Assembly: GCA_964242115.1 (NCBI GenBank)
Contig: CAXSZX010000011.1
Location: 62,001 to 126,000, forward strand
From: BOG-908 sp964242115
GTDB lineage: Bacteria; Pseudomonadota; Alphaproteobacteria; Acetobacterales; Acetobacteraceae
Direction of reading: 5' to 3'
DNA: 64,000 bases
Shown: one piece after another, positions 35,175 to 43,478 of the stretch
How positions within the stretch are numbered: position 1 is the first letter of the stretch
How the letters are laid out: every line of letters starts with the position of its first letter
Notes under the pieces: model-generated
The model's input: the letters and a program-made list of their open reading frames with translations, nothing else
The model's database searches: none
What the model was told of the DNA's origin: nothing
Translations under genes and position numbers: made by a program

Positions 35175-35305
35175 GGCAAGGAAGAATCTTCTTTTCCGAG
35201 AAAAAGAAGCAAAAAGCTTTTACGAGTGCTGTCGCGGAGTCTCGGGAGACGAGTGCCCAGGGGACAAAAGTTCGGTTCTTTTTTCAAAAAAGAACTGCTT
35301 GCTTG
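35175..35305 (+). repeat. PIE copy 20 (forward)
   Basis: Interrupts the rhamnose operon between rfbA and rfbC (both minus). Left hairpin CTTCTTTTCCGAGAAAAAGAAG, AAAAAGCTTTTAC, centre GTGCTGTCGCGGAGTCTCGGGAGACGAGTGCCCAGG. The T-tract is shortened (AAAAGTTCGGTTC), right hairpin GTTCTTTTTTCAAAAAAGAAC. Confidence 0.94.
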
Positions 35306-35309
35306 CGTC

Positions 35310-36191
35310 CTACGCGTGCACACCGTTTGCCACGTCCCGCAGCAGCCGCCCGAGCTCCGTCTTGCCTAGCCGGCGCGAATGCCCGTGCAGCGCGTCCGCA
35401 TCGATGAACCCCATCCGGTAGGCTACCTCCTCCGGGCACCCCACCAGCATGCCCTGCCTAGACTGGATCGTCTGCACGAAACTCGCTGCCTGCAGCAGGC
35501 TGTCCGGCGTGCCGGCGTCCAGCCAGGCGCAGCCGCGGCCCAGCCGTTCCACGTGCAGCGAGCCCTCGTCCAGGTACATCCTGTTCAGGTCGGTGATCTC
35601 CAGCTCGCCGCGCGCGGAGGGCTTCACCGCGCGGGCGAACTCGGTGACCCGCGCGTCATAGAAATACAGCCCCGTCACCGCCCAGGGGGAGGGCGGCACT
35701 GCCGGCTTCTCCAAAATGTCTGCCGGGTGGCCGGCGTCGTCGAAGCGCACCACGCCGTAGCGCTCGGGGTCGCGCACCTGGTAGGCGAACACGGTGGCAC
35801 CCTCGGGGCGCACGGCGGCGGCGCGGAACATGGTGGAGAGGTGCTCGCCGAAGATCAGGTTGTCGCCCAGCACCAGCGCGCATGGCTGGCCGGCCAGCCA
35901 GTCGTCGGCGATCAGGAAGGCCTGGGCGATGCCTTCGGGCCGCGGCTGTTCGGCGTAGCTGAACCGCACGCCGAGCGAGGCGCCGTCGCCGAGCAGTCGG
36001 CGGAACTGCGGCAGGTCGTCCGGCGTGGAGATGATCAGGATGTCGCGTATGCCGGCCAGCATCAGCACGGTCAGCGGGTAGTAGATCATCGGCTTGTCGT
36101 AGACCGGCAGCAGCTGCTTGGACGTGCCCAGCGTGACCGGGTGCAGCCGGGTGCCGGAGCCACCCGCCAGCACGATACCCTTCATGTTCAT
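35310..36191 (-). CDS. rfbA: Glucose-1-phosphate thymidylyltransferase
   Basis: A 293-residue RmlA that makes dTDP-glucose. GIVLAGGSGTRLHPVT (dTTP binding, GGxGTRLxPxT) at residues 4-19, KQLLPVYDKPMIYYPL, ALVLGDNLIFG (metal site), YGVVRFD, VTGLYFYD and GELEITDLNRMYL are all standard. GGAG lies eight bases before the ATG at 36191. It is 96 bp downstream of rfbB without an element between. Confidence 0.96.
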   Translation of the reverse strand: MNMKGIVLAGGSGTRLHPVTLGTSKQLLPVYDKPMIYYPLTVLMLAGIRDILIISTPDDLPQFRRLLGDGASLGVRFSYAEQPRPEGIAQAFLIADDWLAGQPCALVLGDNLIFGEHLSTMFRAAAVRPEGATVFAYQVRDPERYGVVRFDDAGHPADILEKPAVPPSPWAVTGLYFYDARVTEFARAVKPSARGELEITDLNRMYLDEGSLHVERLGRGCAWLDAGTPDSLLQAASFVQTIQSRQGMLVGCPEEVAYRMGFIDADALHGHSRRLGKTELGRLLRDVANGVHA

Positions 36192-36287
36192 GCGCCTGCT
36201 CCCCTCAGCATCCGCTCGCGCGGTCGTCTCTCACGGCAGTCTTTCACACCGTAATGCCTCACGCGCGCTTCTTCGCGCGAGGATTCC

Positions 36288-37343
36288 TCACGCGGCGGTC
36301 CCCAGCCGCTGGCCGTCGTAACGGCCGGCGCGGATCGCCTCCCACCATGCCCGGTTGGCGAGGTACCAGTCGATGGTCCGCCGTAGCCCGCGGTCGAAAT
36401 CGTGCACGGCGCGCCAGCCCAGCGCGGATTCGGCGAAGCCGGCGTCGATCTCGTAGCGGAAGTCGTGGCCCGGACGGTCGGTGACGAAGCTGATCAGCCG
36501 CTCGCGCGCGCCGGCCGGATCGGGTGCGCGCTCGTCGAGCACAGCGCAGATGGCGCGCACCACGTCGAGGTTGCGGCGCGGCTGGCGGGCACCGATGGCG
36601 TAGGTCTGGCCGGGCTGCCCGCGCGTCAGCACCGCGAGCAGCGCCTCGGCGTGGTCGTCCACGTAGAGCCAGTCGCGCTGGTTCGCACCGGTGCCGTAAA
36701 CCGGCAGGGGACGGCCCTCCAGCGCGTTGAGGATGGTCAGGGGAATCAGCTTCTCGGGGAATTGCCAGGGGCCGTAGTTGTTGGTGGTGTTGCTGACCAC
36801 CACCGGCAGCCCGTAGGTGTGCATCCAGGCGCGTGCCAGGTGGTCGGACGCCGCCTTGCTGGCCGAGTAGGGGCTGCGCGGGTCGTACGGCGTGGCCTCG
36901 GTGAACGGCGGGTCGCCGTCCTGCAGTGCCCCGAACACCTCGTCGGTGGAGACGTGGTGGAAGCGGAAAGCAGCGCGCGCCTCGCCGGACAGGCCGCTCC
37001 AGTAGGCGCGCGCCGCGTCCAGCAGGGTGAAGGTGCCCACCACGTTGGTGCGGACGAACTCGCCCGGCCCGTCGATCGAGCGGTCCACGTGGCTTTCGGC
37101 GGCCAGGTGCATGACCGCGTCGGGCGCGGCCTCGGCGAACACGAGGCGCATGGCGTCAGCGTCGGCGATGTCGGCGCGCACCAGGCGATGGCGCGGGTCG
37201 CCATGACCCTCCTCCAGCGCGTCGAGCGAGGCGGCGTAGGTCATCTTGTCCACGTTGACGATGCTGTGCGCGGTGGTCCGCAGCACGTGGCGCACCACGG
37301 CAGAACCGATGAACCCGCAGCCGCCGGTGAGGAGAATACGCAT
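36288..37343 (-). CDS. rfbB: dTDP-glucose 4,6-dehydratase
   Basis: A 351-residue RmlB. GGCGFIGSAVVRH binds NAD; HLAAESHVDRSIDGPGEFV, VSTDEVFGAL (Thr/Asp/Glu active site), SPYSASKAASDHLARA (YxxxK) and NTTNNYGPWQFPEKLIP are conserved. It makes dTDP-4-keto-6-deoxyglucose and leads the minus-strand rhamnose unit rfbB-A-C-D-GT2. The frame stays open to 37448, but the ATG at 37343 gives the conserved MRILLTGG start. Confidence 0.96.
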   Translation of the reverse strand: MRILLTGGCGFIGSAVVRHVLRTTAHSIVNVDKMTYAASLDALEEGHGDPRHRLVRADIADADAMRLVFAEAAPDAVMHLAAESHVDRSIDGPGEFVRTNVVGTFTLLDAARAYWSGLSGEARAAFRFHHVSTDEVFGALQDGDPPFTEATPYDPRSPYSASKAASDHLARAWMHTYGLPVVVSNTTNNYGPWQFPEKLIPLTILNALEGRPLPVYGTGANQRDWLYVDDHAEALLAVLTRGQPGQTYAIGARQPRRNLDVVRAICAVLDERAPDPAGARERLISFVTDRPGHDFRYEIDAGFAESALGWRAVHDFDRGLRRTIDWYLANRAWWEAIRAGRYDGQRLGTAA

Positions 37344-37468
37344 GGGGTGAAGCCGCCTTTCACCGGTTGCGCGCCTGCAGGCACGGTCCGATACCCTATG
37401 CACTGCCCGGCAGACTTGTTTCAAGTGCAACCGGGCATTGACGTGCATGCGTGGCTATGCACGCGCGG

Positions 37469-37605
37469 GAAGGACGGCAGGGCCTGCTTTTTTGAAAAAA
37501 ACAGCAAACGACTTCTGTCCCTGCTGCCGCGGAGTCTCCCGCAGCCTGTACTCAAGGAACAGAAGTTTTTTGGTTCTTTTTTCAAAAAAGGACCGCGTGC
37601 TGGTC
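37469..37605 (+). repeat. PIE copy 21 (forward)
   Basis: Between the divergent rfbB and large glycosyltransferase genes. Left hairpin CCTGCTTTTTTGAAAAAAACAGC, centre CTGCTGCCGCGGAGTCTCCCGCAGC then CTGTACTCAAGG, right arm AGAAGTTTTTTGGTTC and hairpin TTCTTTTTTCAAAAAAGGAC. Confidence 0.93.
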
Positions 37606-37658
37606 TGCGGTAGGTGAACACCCTTGCACGCAGGCCGGGCGGCGGTCAGCCTGTCGCC

Positions 37659-40613
37659 ATGAGACGACCCGCCGCGCGCCCGCTCCGCTTCAGCCTTCGG
37701 CCGGGCGGCGTGGTGGAGGGGGTCGCCCCTGCAGGGTGGCGCGGCAGCGGCCGGGTCGCCATCGTGCTGGACGGCACCGTGCATGCGACCCTGGGCCTGG
37801 AACCGGGACCGAAAGGCACCGCCGGCTTTAGCTACACCCTGCCGCGCCACCTGTTGTTCGGCAGCATCGACGTGCTGGCGCTGCCCGACGGGGACAGCCT
37901 GCTCGGCCTGCCGATGGACTTGGCCGGCACCTACGCGGTGAGGCTGCGCGCACTCGAGCAGGACGGGCTGCTGGTGACCGGCGCGTTGACCGCGGCGCCG
38001 TTCCTGGCGCCGGAGCTGGGGCTGGACCTGCTGGCGGACGGCGTGCGCGTGGCCCAGGGCGTGGCGGTGCGCGAGGCGGGCGCGGTGCCGCCGGAGTGGC
38101 GCTTCCGCCTGCCCATCCACGCCTTGCTGCGGCCTGGCCAGGCCGTTGCCGTGCAGCCGCGCCTGGCCGGGCTGGTGCTGCCCGGTCCGGCGCTGAGCCT
38201 GGACCCGGCGCAGCAGAAGCATCTCGGCTGCCTGGATTCTGCGAGCCCAAGCCACGTGGAAGGCTGGGCTGTCGACACGCGCGCACCGGCCGATCGCGTG
38301 CTGCTCGACGTGCTGGTGGGCACCGAGGTGGTGGCCACCGTCGTCGCCGACCAGCCGCGTCAGGACATCAGCGACCAGGGCTTCGGCCAGTCGGCGTGCG
38401 GCTTCAGCGTGCCGTTGCCGCCGCATCCCGACCCGTCCGGCGAGCGGCGCATCTCCGTGCGGCTGGCCGGCCAGCGGACCGAGCTTTCGGGCAGCCCGGT
38501 GGTGGTGGACCCGGTGCCGGGGCTGGTCGGCAGCTTCGACACCATCCACGGCATGGCCGTGCACGGCTGGGCGCTGGACCGCCGCCGGCCGGAGGTGGCC
38601 GTCGCGGTTGAGGTGGTCAGCCGCGACGGCTCCGTGGTGGGGGCGGCCATGGCAAACCAGTTCCGCGGCGACCTGCTCGATGCCGGGCTCAACGCCGGCC
38701 TGTGCGCCTTCAACATCGACATCTCCGCGCATTTCGAGCGGCTGATGGACGAGGAGCTGCACGTGCGCGTCGCCGGCACGGCGCAGATCCTGCCCGGCTC
38801 GCCGCAACGCGTGTTCGTCAACCGCAACATGCGCCGCTTCCTGCACCGCAGGCGCGACATGAAGCCCGGCGTCCTGCCGCGCCTGCGCCGCGCACTGAAC
38901 CACCGTGCCGGCCAGGACGGCATCAGCTTCATCATGCCGGTCCACAACACCCCGCGCGCCTGGCTGGTCGAGGCGCTGGAGAGCGTGCGCGCGCAGTTCT
39001 GCGATGCCTGGGAGCTGGTCTGCGTGGACGACGGCTCGAACGCCCCCCACGTGGCCGACATCCTGGCCGGCTACGCAGCCCGCGAGCGGCGCATCCGTGT
39101 GCTGCGCTCGGCCGAGAACGTGGGCATCGCGCGCGCCATCAATTTCGGCCTGCGCGCGGCGCGCTACGGCTACGTCGCCTTCATGGACCACGACGACAGG
39201 CTGGAGCCGGACGCCGCCTGGCAGCTGATCCGCGCCGCCCGACAGACGGACGCCGACCTGCTCTACAGCGACGAGGCGCAGACGGCGGAGAACATCGACG
39301 CCATCACCGAGATGCGCCTGCGCCCGGCGTTCAGCCACGACTACTACCTCAGCCACCCCTACTTCGTGCACCTCGTGTGCGCCCGCACCGACGTCGCACG
39401 CCGCATCGGCGGCTGGGACGAGGCGATGGCGATCTCGGCCGACGTGGACTTCGTGCTGCGGATGATCGAGGCGGCAAACGTGGTCACCCACGTGCCGGCG
39501 GTGCTGTATCGCTGGCGCACCCACGCCAGCAGCACCGGCCACGCCAAGCAGGACGCGGTGATGCTGGCCACCACCGGCGCCCTGCAACGCCACCTCGACC
39601 GCCTGGGCACCGGCGCGCAGGTGCAGCCGGGCGTGTGGTTCAACCAGTTTCGGGTGGACTGGCCCGACGTGCCCGGCCGCGTGCTGATCGTGATCCCGAC
39701 CAAGAACAAGTCGGACCTGCTGCGCACCGCGGTGGACTCCATCGAGCGAACCTGCCGCCCGGACGACTACCGCCTGGTGGTGATCGACCACGAGTCAGAC
39801 GAGCCGGAGACGAAGGCCTACCTGGAGAGGCTGGCCGTGCGTCACACGGTGATGCCGTATTCCGGCGTGTTCAACTTCTCCGCCATGAACAACGCGGCGG
39901 TGGCGCTGCACGGGGCGGACGCGGCGTTCGTGCTGTTCCTCAACAACGACGTCGAGGCCACCCAGGACGGCTGGCTGGACCGGATGCGACGCCTCGCCGC
40001 GCGCAGCGACGTGGGTGCGGTGGGCGCGCTGCTGATGTACGTGGACCGCAACGTGCAACACGCCGGCGTGGTGCTCGGCTTCAACGAGTCCGCCGACCAC
40101 GCGCTGAAGTTCCAGAGCGTGTTCCTCGACGCCAATGGCGGACCCGACACGCAGGGCCTGCAGGCGCGCCGCAACCTCGGCTACAACTGCGCGCTGACCT
40201 CGGTGCGCGACTACATGGCAGTCACCGCCGCCTGCATGATGCTGCGGCGGAGCGTGTTCGACCAGGTCGGCGGTTTCGACGAGGATTTCGGCATCGGCTT
40301 CAACGATACCGATCTGTGCCTGCGCGTGGGCGAGGCGGGGTACCGCATCCTCTACGACGGGGCGACCATCCTGTATCACTACGAATCCGCTACCCGCAGC
40401 CAGACCAAGCAGGTGTTCCACCCGGAAGACACGCAACTTATGATCGAGCGCTGGGGCAAGACGTTGACGTCAGGCGACCGTTTCTACAATCCGAACCTGA
40501 GCCTGACGACGCAGGATCACGTGCCGCGGGAAGACGACCGCTGCGGGGTCATGAACGCGCCCAGGGCGACGCGGCTGGCGTTGGAAAAGTTAAGGCAAGG
40601 CCTTCTTTCCTGA
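37659..40613 (+). CDS. Large glycosyltransferase with two GT2 domains and N-terminal beta modules
   Basis: About 984 residues. The first about 400 contain repeated beta-rich modules: HVEGWAVDTRAPADRVLLDV and AVHGWALDRRRPEVAVAVEV share a GWAxDxxxP core. GT2 domain 1 starts near residue 420 (SFIMPVHNTPRAWLVEALES; VDDGSN; FMDHDDRLEPDA). GT2 domain 2 starts near 673 (LIVIPTKNKSDLLRTAVDSI; LFLNNDVEATQDGWL). Such tandem enzymes assemble repeating surface polysaccharides. It is divergent from the rhamnose genes. The final residues (RQGLLS) and the stop come from PIE copy 22. The GTG at 37614 is an alternative start. Confidence 0.88.
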   Translation: MRRPAARPLRFSLRPGGVVEGVAPAGWRGSGRVAIVLDGTVHATLGLEPGPKGTAGFSYTLPRHLLFGSIDVLALPDGDSLLGLPMDLAGTYAVRLRALEQDGLLVTGALTAAPFLAPELGLDLLADGVRVAQGVAVREAGAVPPEWRFRLPIHALLRPGQAVAVQPRLAGLVLPGPALSLDPAQQKHLGCLDSASPSHVEGWAVDTRAPADRVLLDVLVGTEVVATVVADQPRQDISDQGFGQSACGFSVPLPPHPDPSGERRISVRLAGQRTELSGSPVVVDPVPGLVGSFDTIHGMAVHGWALDRRRPEVAVAVEVVSRDGSVVGAAMANQFRGDLLDAGLNAGLCAFNIDISAHFERLMDEELHVRVAGTAQILPGSPQRVFVNRNMRRFLHRRRDMKPGVLPRLRRALNHRAGQDGISFIMPVHNTPRAWLVEALESVRAQFCDAWELVCVDDGSNAPHVADILAGYAARERRIRVLRSAENVGIARAINFGLRAARYGYVAFMDHDDRLEPDAAWQLIRAARQTDADLLYSDEAQTAENIDAITEMRLRPAFSHDYYLSHPYFVHLVCARTDVARRIGGWDEAMAISADVDFVLRMIEAANVVTHVPAVLYRWRTHASSTGHAKQDAVMLATTGALQRHLDRLGTGAQVQPGVWFNQFRVDWPDVPGRVLIVIPTKNKSDLLRTAVDSIERTCRPDDYRLVVIDHESDEPETKAYLERLAVRHTVMPYSGVFNFSAMNNAAVALHGADAAFVLFLNNDVEATQDGWLDRMRRLAARSDVGAVGALLMYVDRNVQHAGVVLGFNESADHALKFQSVFLDANGGPDTQGLQARRNLGYNCALTSVRDYMAVTAACMMLRRSVFDQVGGFDEDFGIGFNDTDLCLRVGEAGYRILYDGATILYHYESATRSQTKQVFHPEDTQLMIERWGKTLTSGDRFYNPNLSLTTQDHVPREDDRCGVMNAPRATRLALEKLRQGLLS

Positions 40614-40725
40614 AGGAAAGAAACAAAGAATTTTCGTCAGGCGATCGCGGAGTTTCGTTCAGCGCGCGCGCAAGGAAGCAAAAGTTTTTTGGTTCTTTTT
40701 TTCAAAAAAGAACCGCTTGCTTGCC
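40591..40725 (+). repeat. PIE copy 22 (forward), overlaps the glycosyltransferase end
   Basis: Left hairpin CTTCTTTCCTGAAGGAAAGAAA has a paired CC/GG change in the stem. Then CAAAGAATTTTCG, a centre with GCGATCGCGGAGTTTCGTTCAGCGCGCGCGCAAGG, and a perfect right hairpin GGTTCTTTTTTTCAAAAAAGAACC. Confidence 0.93.
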
Positions 40726-40790
40726 TCTCGCTAAGTCACGATCCCGCCAGCCCCGGCGACGAAACGCGTTGCCCCGCGTCTATCCCCGCA

Positions 40791-41189
40791 ATGACCGCAC
40801 CCAAGCCGCCGGCCGAGACCGACACGATCGTTCCTCTGTTCGTCGAGGAACTGTCGATAGATCGTCGGAGCGCGGAGGTCGGCAGAGTGCGTGTGCACGT
40901 TCACACGACCGAACGCGACGCCCTCGTGGACGAACTTCTCGCCAGCGAGCGGGTGGACATCGAACGGGTGGCGATCGGGCGGGTGGTGGACGTGGCGCCG
41001 CCCATCCGCGGAGAGGGCGACACGACGGTGATTCCGGTCATGGAAGAAGTGATCGTGACCGAGAAGCGCTTGGTTCTGAAGGAAGAGATACGTCTGCGGC
41101 GCGTGCGGACGACGACGAGCCACCGCGAGACCCACACGGTGCGCGAGCAGCGCGCCGAAATCGAGCGGACCGGGCCAGAGGCCGAGTGA
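40791..41189 (+). CDS. DUF2382 (YsnF/AvaK-domain) stress protein
   Basis: A 132-residue protein made of one DUF2382 domain: VPLFVEELSIDRRSAEVGRVRVHVHT, LVDELLASERVDIERVAIGR and VTEKRLVLKEEIRLRRVRTT with the typical alternating charged heptads and a final EQRAEIERT. The domain is found in general-stress proteins of soil bacteria; the biochemical role is unknown. It is followed after 36 bp by a second, frameshifted gene of the same family. Confidence 0.82.
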   Translation: MTAPKPPAETDTIVPLFVEELSIDRRSAEVGRVRVHVHTTERDALVDELLASERVDIERVAIGRVVDVAPPIRGEGDTTVIPVMEEVIVTEKRLVLKEEIRLRRVRTTTSHRETHTVREQRAEIERTGPEAE

Positions 41190-41225
41190 TCCGGCGTCCA
41201 GACACCAAGAGATTTAGGACCCATC

Positions 41226-42168
41226 ATGAACAATGAAACCATAGTAGCCGTGTTCGACACCGCCGAACATGCTGCGGCAGCAATCCGCGACCTGGAGGCA
41301 TCCGGGGTTCCATCGAGCACGATCAGCCAGCATGCCGGCACCGCCCAAGGCAGCAGCCTGACAGCCGGCCAGACTGGACTGCAGACCGCGCACCCCCAAC
41401 GCAATCAGGGTTTCTGGGCCAACCTATTCGGCGCCGATCCGGACTACGGCCACGACACAACAGTCTACGACCGCAGCCTGCAGGGCGGCGCCACCGTCGT
41501 AACCGTGCAAGCCAGCGGCAGCCACCTCGACGAGGCAGTCACGGTGCTGGAGCGCCATAACCCGATCGACATCGACGAACGTGCCACCAGCTACGGCCTT
41601 GGCGCCTCGGGAGCCGCAGGCCAATCCGCAAGCACCGCCGGTGTCACAGGCGTCCAGTCCGGAGCGGCCGCTACGACGGCGCAGACCGGCATGGGCGTCG
41701 CCGCGGGCGAGCCCGGCACCCTGTCGCTGTCCGAAGAGACGCTCACGGTCGGCAAGCGCGGTTAACCGCGGCACTACGCGCGTGCGCCGCTACGTGGTGG
41801 AGACGCCGGTCGAAGAGTCGGTGAACCTGCACGCTGAGCACGTCAGCGTGGAGCGTCGTCCGGTGACCGACGGCCGCGCCGTGGGCTCCGACAGCTTCGG
41901 CGACAAGGTGATCGAACTGACGGAGACGGTCGAGGAGGCAGTCGTGTCCAAGACGGCACGTGTGCGCGAAGAGGTCGTCATCCACAAGGACGCGACCGAC
42001 CGCACCGAGACCGTGCGCGACACGGTGCGCCGCGAGGACGTTGAAATCACTAACGCCCCAGCGAGCGCCACCACCGGCGCTGGCCTCGCTCAAGCCGGCA
42101 CGACACGCGTCGGTGCGCGGGAGCCGGGACAAACGGAAACCTCTGCGCCGGCAAAGCCTGCAACCTAG
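41226..42168 (+). pseudogene. YsnF-like general stress gene split by a frameshift
   Basis: The first frame (41226-41765, 179 residues) gives a DUF1269/GSP17M-like N-terminal domain (VAVFDTAEHAAAAIRDLEAS) and ends at LSLSEETLTVGKRG-stop. The missing C-terminal DUF2382 domain continues in another frame from 41761 (VNRGTTRVRRYVVETPVEES ... SAPAKPAT) to 42168. In intact YsnF-type proteins SEExLxVGKRxVxRGxVRVRxYVxExPVEE is continuous, so two bases are missing (or one extra) near 41760. Both parts keep clean codon use, so the lesion is recent, an assembly error, or a recoding site. The lower-complexity middle (GASGAAGQSASTAGVTGVQS) is a linker. Confidence 0.8.
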
Positions 42169-42254
42169 GAAGGCGTCGAGGATGAAGCCTAGTCTTAGCG
42201 TGTGGCTCAGCCTGACTCTAGGCTTGTCAGGCTGGCCGTTCTCATCAGCGCGTG

Positions 42255-42388
42255 GAAAGCACGCGGTTCTTTTTTGAAAAAGAGAACCGAAAACTTTTGT
42301 TTCCTGATGTAGACGCTGAAGGAAGCACCGCGACAGCGGGACCGAAAGTTTTTCGCTGCTTTATAAAAAGCAGGCCTTGCTTTCCTTT
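42255..42388 (-). repeat. PIE copy 23 (reverse)
   Basis: Left AAGCACGCGGTTC, hairpin GTTCTTTTTTGAAAAAGAGAAC, CGAAAACTTTTGTTTCC, centre TGATGTAGACGCTGAAGGAAGCACC then GCGACAGCGG, right hairpin GCTGCTTTATAAAAAGCAGGCC. The GCTGC/GCAGC variant stem matches copies 11 and 28. Confidence 0.93.
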
Positions 42389-42453
42389 CATGCTGTTCGC
42401 GCCAGCAAGCCTTGTCTTGCAGCATCATCCACGCTTGTGCCACCAACGCGTGC

Positions 42454-43359
42454 ATGACCGACCTGCACGCACATCGTCCCAACATCTTTGCCGGCAGCCC
42501 GCTCGACCGCCTGGACATGCGCCGCAAGGACCTAGCCTGGCTGACGGAGCAACTAACGGCGCCGTCCACCGTAGTGGCGCCGGTCTGGCGCAGCCGTAAT
42601 CTGGTGTGTGGCGGCCGCTCGGCGCCAGCCGCCGTGCTGCTTCCTGTCGACAGCCTTCGCCGGCACCTGGAGCATGAGCCCTGGGCGCTGCTCGGCAGCG
42701 ATGGCGAGCGCACGATGCTTGCCATCGATTTGAGCCGCCTGGACGGCGACCTGCCCGGCGCCGAGCTCGGCAGCTTCGAGGATTTGCGCCGCATCGGCAG
42801 CCTGTTGCCGGCGGCGGATGCGGCCATACTGGCGCACGCGCGCGGCCTGATGCAGTGGCGCACGCGCAACCGCTTTTGCAGCGTGTGCGGCGCGACCTGC
42901 CAGCCGCGCGACGCCGGCCATGTGATGGTGTGCGCAGGTTGCGGCGCGCACCATTTCCCGCGCACCGATCCTGCGGTGATCATGCTTGTGACGCACGGCG
43001 AGCGCGTGCTGTTAGGCCAGCCTGCGCGTTTCCGCGAGATGCGCGTGTTCACCACGCTGGCCGGTTTCGTGGAGCCTGGCGAGTCTCTCGAGGAGGCGGT
43101 GGCGCGCGAGGTGTGGGAGGAAGCCGGCGTGCGTGTCAGCAACGTCGCGTATCATTCCAGCCAGCCGTGGCCGTTTCCCTCCAGCATCATGCTTGGCTTC
43201 ACCGCCGAGGCGATGGACAAGGAGATCACGATCGACGCCAACGAACTGGTGGAGGCAAGGTGGTTCACGCGTGAGGAGTTGCGTTCGCCGGAGGGTTTCG
43301 TTCTGCCGCCGGACATGTCGATCGCACGGAGGTTGATCCAGGACTGGCAGAAAACGTAA
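42454..43359 (+). CDS. nudC: NADH pyrophosphatase NudC / NAD-cap hydrolase
   Basis: A 301-residue NudC-type Nudix enzyme. A zinc ribbon CSVCGATCQPRDAGHVMVCAGC (near 142-163) precedes HHFPRTDPAVIML and the Nudix box GFVEPGESLEEAVAREVWEEAGV (near 203-225), followed by the family-specific SSQPWPFPSSIMLGF. It cleaves NADH and removes NAD caps from RNA. The ATG at 42454 (MTDLHAHRPNIF) is preferred; an in-frame ATG at 42412 adds 14 unlikely residues. Confidence 0.94.
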   Translation: MTDLHAHRPNIFAGSPLDRLDMRRKDLAWLTEQLTAPSTVVAPVWRSRNLVCGGRSAPAAVLLPVDSLRRHLEHEPWALLGSDGERTMLAIDLSRLDGDLPGAELGSFEDLRRIGSLLPAADAAILAHARGLMQWRTRNRFCSVCGATCQPRDAGHVMVCAGCGAHHFPRTDPAVIMLVTHGERVLLGQPARFREMRVFTTLAGFVEPGESLEEAVAREVWEEAGVRVSNVAYHSSQPWPFPSSIMLGFTAEAMDKEITIDANELVEARWFTREELRSPEGFVLPPDMSIARRLIQDWQKT

Positions 43360-43478
43360 GACTTTTTAAAAAAAAGAAGCAAAAAACTTCTTACCCGCTG
43401 TCGCGGACTCTCAGAAGGCCGGCGCGACAGCCCAGACAAAAGTTTTTTGGTTCGTTTTTTCAAAAAAGAACCGCTTGC
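43359..43478 (+). repeat. PIE copy 24 (forward)
   Basis: Between the convergent nudC and pheA stops. Left side shortened to ACTTTTTAAAAAAAAGAAGC, AAAAAACTTCTTACC, centre CGCTGTCGCGGACTCTCAGAAGGCCGGCGCGACAGCCC, right arm AAAAGTTTTTTGGTTC, hairpin GTTCGTTTTTTCAAAAAAGAAC. The TAA of pheA is formed by the outer end (AAGTAAGCAAGC on the minus strand). Confidence 0.93.

Noticed and set aside
37455..39791. Minus-strand open frame of over 700 codons opposite the large glycosyltransferase
   Set aside because: Low-complexity Ala/His/Arg/Gln translation antisense to a clear GT2 protein; typical high-GC shadow.
40689..40790. Peptides such as MVLFFKKEPLA at the start of many open frames
   Set aside because: They are translations of the element's right arm (TTTTTGGTTC...AAAAAAGAACC) and recur in front of unrelated genes.
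41757..41768. Programmed frameshift in the YsnF-like gene
   Set aside because: There is no slippery heptamer and no obvious stimulating structure; a lesion or sequence error is simpler. Not fully excluded.
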